Below are positions 58,093 to 64,000 of a DNA stretch of 64,000 bases, one piece after another. A program made the translations under genes and the position numbers. Source of the stretch: Labia minor. Taxonomy: Eukaryota; Arthropoda; Insecta; Dermaptera; Spongiphoridae. Position 1 is the first letter of the stretch, and the number at the start of each line of letters is the position of its first letter. The stretch covers positions 57,067,564-57,131,563 of the forward strand of contig OY720348.1 of NCBI GenBank assembly GCA_963082975.1. The letters are read 5' to 3'. The notes below the pieces were generated by a model. It was given only the letters and a program-made list of their open reading frames with translations. It was not told where the DNA came from and searched no databases.

Positions 58093-59195
58093 AATTATTA
58101 TAATGTAAAAAAATTATCTCAGATCATCATTAGCTTAAATTATAATTAAATTATAACAAAAATATGTATTTAATACAAAAATTAAATTCTCAATTAATAT
58201 TATATTATTCAAATTTATTTATTTATACGTGAATTGAAAATATGAATACATATATAAACGTATAATATAAGAGTAAATGAAATATTGAGCCAAAGTAATT
58301 AAATTACCTGACTTTAATTAAAAAAAAATACTTTAACTCTGAATAAACTTAAATATGTTTCAATGTTTAAATGATTATTGCTAATTTATTTAATGATTTT
58401 TTAAATTTGAATAAAAACAAAAATAGATATTATCTTATAAACTATAGTTTCTGTATATTATATATATATATATATATATATATTATTTAGTATTATATAA
58501 AATCTTAATTTTATTTCATAATAAATAAAAAAGAAAAGAAAAAACGATAAATCAAAAAACTCACGCAAAAGTTCTAACTTTTCTTTTTTTTTTTTTACAA
58601 TAATTAAATCTATTAGTGGAGACCAATAATTTCCTATAATTGTTTTCGAAAATATTTCGGAATTCGTTCAATCGATTTGTACTTCTCAGGAAAAGGAATT
58701 TCCTTTCCCGTCTCGATTTTCTTATATTCAATACTTTTTTTTTTATTTTTTTTTTTCTCTCTCACTTAAATAGCAAACAAATCAATAAAAATGAATAGGT
58801 GTTAGTGGATTTTCTGAATATTACATTGTAAATTATTATTTTGAGCATGTATATAAGGGGAGTATAAAATATATATAGGTGGATTAAATTTTGCTTGAGA
58901 TGCATGTCAAATAAAAAGAGATTCCCGGGGACTGAGCTAGAGGGAAAAGTAAATACTCCGAATATATCCACTTCAAGATGGGGATATGAATTTTATCTGG
59001 ACATGTTGATTTAATTACGAAATTTTAGAAATTTATAAGACAAGAAAATTAAACATGATTATCATTCAATGTCATGTTTACCAAAAAAAAAAAAAAAAAT
59101 TATTAAAATTAAAATAAGTCATTATTTATTTATTTTTATAAAGAAGCATGTGTTTAACAAAATTAATAATAACCTCATTACTCTAATCGTTCCAA
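58093..59195. other. AT-rich non-coding DNA
   Basis: No gene recognised; TA repeat near 58459-58484. Confidence 0.5.
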
Positions 59196-59275
59196 TTTGA
59201 ATTACCTCCATCCAATTCCTGTCCTCTCCTAATTCACTCATACTTCCATCTCGTCCTTGACATTCTTCATAAACT
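59196..59275 (-). repeat. LINE-tail relic
   Basis: cctccatccaattcctgtcc and catcgtcc-like text match the inverted LINE tails at 24826, 36280 and 59970. Confidence 0.5.
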
Positions 59276-59280
59276 ATATA

Positions 59281-59768
59281 TATATCTTATCTTATCTTAT
59301 CTTATTATACTAGTAAAAATTGTATATATATATTTGTATATTTTTGAATTAATTTATTAATTAACCGCTCGAAGGATTATTTTGAAATTCACACAATATA
59401 TAGTATTTATAAAAAAAAATCGATCTGTATTGGTTTCAGCATCGGGTAAAATCATCTTTCCTAGTTTTTTCTTAATTTAAATTTATATGACGTCATCCAT
59501 ATTGAAATTTGCCTCTTGCCAATCTTTTTTCAATTGATATTGTATTAATATTTTTTTTATAATTAAAATATTTTAAAATTTATTATTTGATTTCGAAATA
59601 AAATTAAAAATATTTATTAATCTCTCTCTCAAAAAAAAACAAACAAATATGGCTTGGGAATTGTCTTTCAAACATTGTAAGTATTGTTATTTTTTTTTTC
59701 TCTAAAATATAATTGTATATCAATATTTTTTAAAGGGTTGAGCGATAGTTCGGTGTTCCAGGTAATTA
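59281..59768 (+). repeat. family C repeat, copy 5
   Basis: It starts with TATCT repeats and TATTATACTAGTAAAAATTG and ends with a decayed end (gcgatagttcggtgttccag). The middle has tatgacgtcatccatattga. Confidence 0.7.
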
Positions 59769-60056
59769 CCCACCGATTTAACCCAAAATACCAAAATTGA
59801 TTTATAGCCACTCAGATTAAATCCCAGATTCCCCGAAAAACTCTTTTTGAAGTTTCTGAAATAAAACTCTTAAACTTTTCGGTCCTTATTTCAAAACCTT
59901 AAGTTTTTCTGCAGTATACCCGCTGACCCTTCAGCCAATATCATAAGACTATATATCTGACCGTCTCTATTCTGAGCCACCTCCATCCAATACCTGTCTT
60001 CTCCCAATTCTCTCCTAAATCATTACTTTCCTAATAAATCAACTCCTTATAATACA

Positions 60057-60091
<35 letters not shown>

Positions 60092-61264
60092 TAATGATTA
60101 TATAAATATAAAATTTTGATACATAAATTATATATTTGATTGTATTTAATATAAATATTTTAAACAATTTACAAAAAAAATCTCTTTAAATGAATTATTC
60201 CAAACAAAATATACAGCTTTAACAATTGTGATTGATAGACATCTAATTTTAATATTTTTATTTTAGTTTTTATTTAATATATATATATATATATATATAA
60301 ACGAATGATAAAATAAAGCATTCTTATCTTTTCCTTTTTACACGAATTCGCACTTATGATATGAAAAATGTCAAACTAAATAAAAATTTCAAATTTAAAT
60401 GAAACAAACAAGCTACTGAAGACATTAAAAACCACTGAAATAAAAACTTTTTACTGTGAATGTACATTTAATTTCACTCTTTTTCTAAGTATAAAATAAT
60501 AATTCATCAATACAAACGAACTCTATTTCAGTTACGATGAAATTGTCACTACACGAATAGCGTTTTGAAAATAATTCAATAATTGCACCATTGACTCTTC
60601 TCGGGGTTGAACTTTCTCTATTTACGTATTTCCTTATGGGCAATGAGAAGTTTCTCAACTTATAATGAACTTATGGAGAGAGCCGTGAATGACTTTCTAA
60701 CACCTTTTTATTAAATCCTTATCAAAATATTATTCAAAAAGTTACTACACGCTTCCCTTGCTGAAAAAAACGATTATTTAGATGGGTGTGAAACAATTTC
60801 CGAAAGTTTAAAATTGAAATAGTCGATGGTTAAAAATAAACGATTCTTTTCCTTTTTTTGTTTTTGTTTTGTTTATTTGTCGTCAAAAATTCATATTCAT
60901 AGATAGATCCGCAAAAATAGTGATATTTATTTATTTCTCACTTTTTTTTTTATCTCGTTGAAAATACTGCAATTAAAAGTTCCAGAAACAGTAATTAGAT
61001 ATATACAATCATATATATCATGAGCCAATTTTTCATATCAGCACACCCCATCATTGATCAAACTATAGTTTCCCAATTGGTTTCCCTATAAACTTTTCTT
61101 TTCTTATTGAAGATACTCAATTTAAAAATTTCTGACGCAACAACTACATCTATTTTTATCAACTTAGCGAATCCCTGTTCTAATCTTAATTTGCCAATTG
61201 GTTTAATGTTAAACTTTCTTATTCATTCATCTCATATGTGACATCTATTGTAACTTCTCGGTAC
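59769..61264. other. AT-rich non-coding DNA
   Basis: 59965-60050 is an inverted LINE-tail relic (gagccacctccatccaatac). An AAT repeat (60061-60090) and a TA repeat (60278-60297) follow. Nothing else recognised. Confidence 0.45.
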
Positions 61265-62145
61265 TTATTCAGGTAAACTCATTTTCGTGGATTTGGATAA
61301 TACTTTACCAGTGGGTTCCTTTTGCAATTCCAAATAAACTTTTCTTATGAAATTTTTCCCGACATCGTATAGTTTTTGAGATAAAAATTATTAAAATTTG
61401 CATATAAATCCATTGATATTCTATTTAACTAGCATGTTTTATTCGTTTGGCTACCAGATGGCGCACTAATTATTCACTTATTCACTAATTTTCGGTTTTT
61501 ATAAGTTCGGTTTGGATTTATGAAAATTAAAAAAATAATGAAATAATTTTTCTATATCCAAGCCGAACTTATAAAAACCGAAAATTAGTGAATAAGTCAG
61601 CGGTCGGGGAACTTTTTTAATCATTACCCCAAAATATTTTTGTGTAAGTTTATATTACCCCATGGTGAAGAGCAAAAAAAAAAAAGAAATCGCCTCTTTT
61701 TAGCATCTTTCCCATTATAGCCCTACATTCTAGTGGTGGGGAGTGAGATGGCATGACCTGCATATTGTCACTAAATTGCTTAAGTTGAAAAAAATAATTT
61801 GTAAAAATAATAAGAGGTTTACAAAATAGCAAATTAAAAATATATACTTTTTACTCACAAAAGTTTTATTTTTACTCCCAAAAATTTCATTTTTACTCCA
61901 TTTGGGGTAATTTACCTCGGTTCCCCGACCGCTGGAATAAGTGAATAATTAGTGAATTAGTCAATAAAAGATTACTTAATGGCACATTTCGACGTTCATA
62001 ACTAATCTGTCAAACCTAAAAAATCTTTATTTTAATAATTTTTATCTCGAAAACTATGAGAAAAGTTTATTTGGAATTGCAAAAGAAACTCACTGGTAAA
62101 GTATTATCCAAATCCACAATGAGTATACCTGAATAATTACCACTT
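61265..62145. repeat. large palindrome interrupted by a hAT MITE
   Basis: The left arm (about 61269-61520) and right arm (about 61555 to 62130) are inverted copies. Examples are gtggatttggataatacttt against aaagtattatccaaatccac and cggtttttataagttcggtt against aaccgaacttataaaaaccg-like text. The right arm is split by the MITE at 61598-61934. With that removed the arms are roughly 250 bp around a short centre. Confidence 0.8.
61598..61934. mobile_element. hAT-type MITE nested in the palindrome, 337 bp
   Basis: The ends are CAGCGGTCGGGGAAC and GTTCCCCGACCGCTG, perfectly inverted. GAATAAGT flanks it exactly on both sides (61590-61597 and 61935-61942). It contains tactcccaaaaatttcattt and similar AT-rich filler and no transposase. 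Confidence 0.92.
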
Positions 62146-63320
62146 TTTCTTTCATAGCGGATAGATACAGCGATAAGTATGCAATACCTGTTATTTTATC
62201 TTTCATTTTCATCAATCCTTTAAAGTCATGGACCACGTCTCAGATCCAAATTTGCATAACTGTTATTGATTTGTCGCAAACAGTGACATCTTTTAGTAAA
62301 AACGTAATTGCATACTTAATCACCTAATAATACAATTATAAAATAATATAGTTTAATGGATTTTAATTTTGATCTCATTTTTTTTTTGTCTTCGAGTTCC
62401 TTTTACGTATAATATGAGTCAATTTTTCTCTCTCATTTCTAAATTCTACTCCTTATCAATAAGTTCAAAATAATTTTAAATATATCTTTTTATTCCAATC
62501 TTTTGATAATAGGCTCAACTTTCTTAAAATTTATTTATTTATATTATTATTATTATTAATATTAAAATTTCCAAATCGTAACATTTTATAAATGAACATG
62601 CAATATTTGCATGTTATTTCTATTGAATGTATGTCATTTTTACAGTAGAGTTAGTTATTATGACACATCAATAAAAATTAATTAAAACGAATCATAATCT
62701 GAACAATCTGCATCTTTGTCGTCTCCATTAAAAATATCATTAATCTCGTCAATACATACTAGAAGTTAATTTCATGGAGATATAGGTTACTGAAGGTGGT
62801 TTTTCATCCACTTAGGATCGAGTGGATTGCGTGACGCTTAATTAAAAATTATGCCAATCAATAAAAAAAACATCTAGGATAGAATGCACGTATTCTTAAT
62901 AAAAAATAATAATAATTTTTTAAATTCCTTTAATAAAAAATATTGCAAAACTTTAAAACATATTAAATACATACCGTTTACTCTTAAATTCTTAATTGTT
63001 TTTTTTTTTTATTAATTAAAATGTTACTATTTTAATTATACATTACATTTTAATTTCCATTGATTTATCAATATTTAATTTGATATATGTGTCCATTTAC
63101 AAAATAATATTTTATTATTAAAATTAAAATCCCGGACATTATTAAAAATTAATTAATTTCTAAAATTCATATTTTATTTCTAATGTATATATGTATATCA
63201 AAAAGAACCATCATATAAATAAATAATATATATATGAAAAATTATTTATATAAATATATTATTATTATTGCTTGCGGATAGAGGATCACGCAGAGCTTTA
63301 AAGATAAATTATTAATTAAT
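62146..63320. other. AT-rich non-coding DNA
   Basis: No feature recognised. Confidence 0.5.
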
Positions 63321-63418
63321 GAATTTCCCTAGGCCCGAACTCAAGTCTTCAGTGTGGCAGACTGTTTTGCTAACCACTTTTTTTGTCCCGCTAACCACTA
63401 AACCACTGAAGAGTCTAT
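63321..63418 (-). repeat. tRNA-derived SINE relic
   Basis: On the minus strand TTCAGTGGTTTAGTGGTTAG resembles the 5' part of a tRNA with an A box, and GAGTTCGGGCC resembles a B box (GGTTCGANNCC). AGTGGTTAGC occurs twice. A full tRNA cloverleaf cannot be drawn, so this is a SINE head or tRNA pseudogene. Confidence 0.45.
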
Positions 63419-63454
63419 ATATGTATATATATGTGTGAGTGTGTGTGTGTGTGT

Positions 63455-63660
63455 GTGTGAAAAAGGATTTACGGGTTATTTTCACCTGTTTTTATGAGAT
63501 TTGAGTTTCGACGTTTCGGCGCCATTTTCAAAGGAGTTTTTGAGATTTGAGGCCTGAGTCTGTGTGACCAAGAGTTGGTCTTAAGTGACACAAAAGGGTT
63601 AATATTTTTAGCGCGTATGCCCACGGGAGAGTCCCGCACTTCGGCTATAAAAGCTTTCTT
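63455..63660. repeat. family D half element
   Basis: It begins aaaaggatttacgggttatt, then tttcgacgtttcggcgccat and ggcctgagtctgtgtgacca, matching left halves of other family D copies. A TG microsatellite precedes it. The right half is replaced by ccacgggagagtcccgcact. Confidence 0.55.
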
Positions 63661-64000
63661 CCCCCCAAAAAGGAAAAAAATAATATAATAATAATAATAA
63701 ATTAAAATAATTTTTTTTAAATATAATAATTGATTCAATTAGTTATCAGTAAAAAAATGATTTTAATAAATTTATTTCCATTTTATTATTTTTTTTTTTC
63801 AAGTAAAATTTTAATATTGAAAAATAAATAGCTAAATAATTTATTTACTTTTATGTTGTCTTTTAAAAAGCTTCTTGAGTGAACTGAGTTTTTTTTTTGT
63901 TTGTTTGTTCAGTGTTTGGTTTCGTTATCATGTTATCGTGATCATGGAAATTCATGAAAATACACTCCTATAATATTAAAATATCATGAGAAAAATAGTT
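63661..64000. other. AT-rich non-coding DNA
   Basis: No feature recognised. Confidence 0.5.

Overview
The window is 64 kb of very AT-rich, gene-poor eukaryotic DNA packed with microsatellites, mariner and hAT relics, a non-autonomous Helitron-like element and short non-LTR retrotransposon tails. A short CCTAA (TTAGG-type) run inside a MITE and the kinds of transposon present suggest an arthropod; I cannot name a species. No ribosomal RNA, intact tRNA, CRISPR array or complete host gene is visible.

The dominant feature is one complete, apparently intact env-bearing Ty3/gypsy-type endogenous retrovirus (errantivirus-like) at 11395-21179. It has two 913-bp LTRs that look identical by eye, a 4-bp CTAA target duplication, a primer-binding site that fits tRNA-Leu, and a polypurine tract. 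Gag carries two CCHC knuckles. Gag and Pol are linked by a -1 frameshift signal (slippery C CCA AAA followed by a perfect 9-bp stem). Pol contains protease, RT, RNase H and integrase. After the integrase, Pol carries a macro domain closely resembling the TARG1/OARD1 class of ADP-ribosyl hydrolases, with both catalytic residues and their 41-residue spacing kept, and then an acidic, Pro-rich tail ending in an AT-hook-like basic motif. A third ORF is a baculovirus-F-like fusion glycoprotein with a furin site, fusion peptide and transmembrane anchor. Its own reading frame lacks a signal peptide. I find a candidate signal-peptide exon inside the LTR (ATG 11823, donor at 11878) whose phase matches the acceptor at 18392 just before env. 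A perfect 12-bp hairpin lies between the env stop and the polypurine tract.

Left flank (1-11394): AT-rich DNA, two internally deleted mariners (2126-2640, 8407-8812), a 338-bp MITE with 32-bp inverted termini (9751-10088), and scattered relics.

Right flank (21180-64000): six copies of a roughly 550-bp repeat (family A), several copies of a hairpin-ended repeat (family C), foldback elements (family D and others), three hAT MITEs with 8-bp or near 8-bp duplications, one larger hAT-like element with a six-fold internal tandem array, a Helitron-like element (38333-38902), mariner and LINE remnants, and a tRNA-like SINE relic near the end. The only plausible host coding sequence is a possible terminal exon on the minus strand (47847-48172) encoding a Cys-rich C-terminus of unknown function.

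Working model of the retrovirus: full-length RNA starts in the LTR and makes Gag and, by frameshifting, Gag-Pol. A spliced RNA that skips gag-pol makes Env. The macro domain would be delivered with the polymerase and integrase and may reverse ADP-ribosylation during replication or integration. The roles of splicing and of the macro domain are inferences from sequence only.
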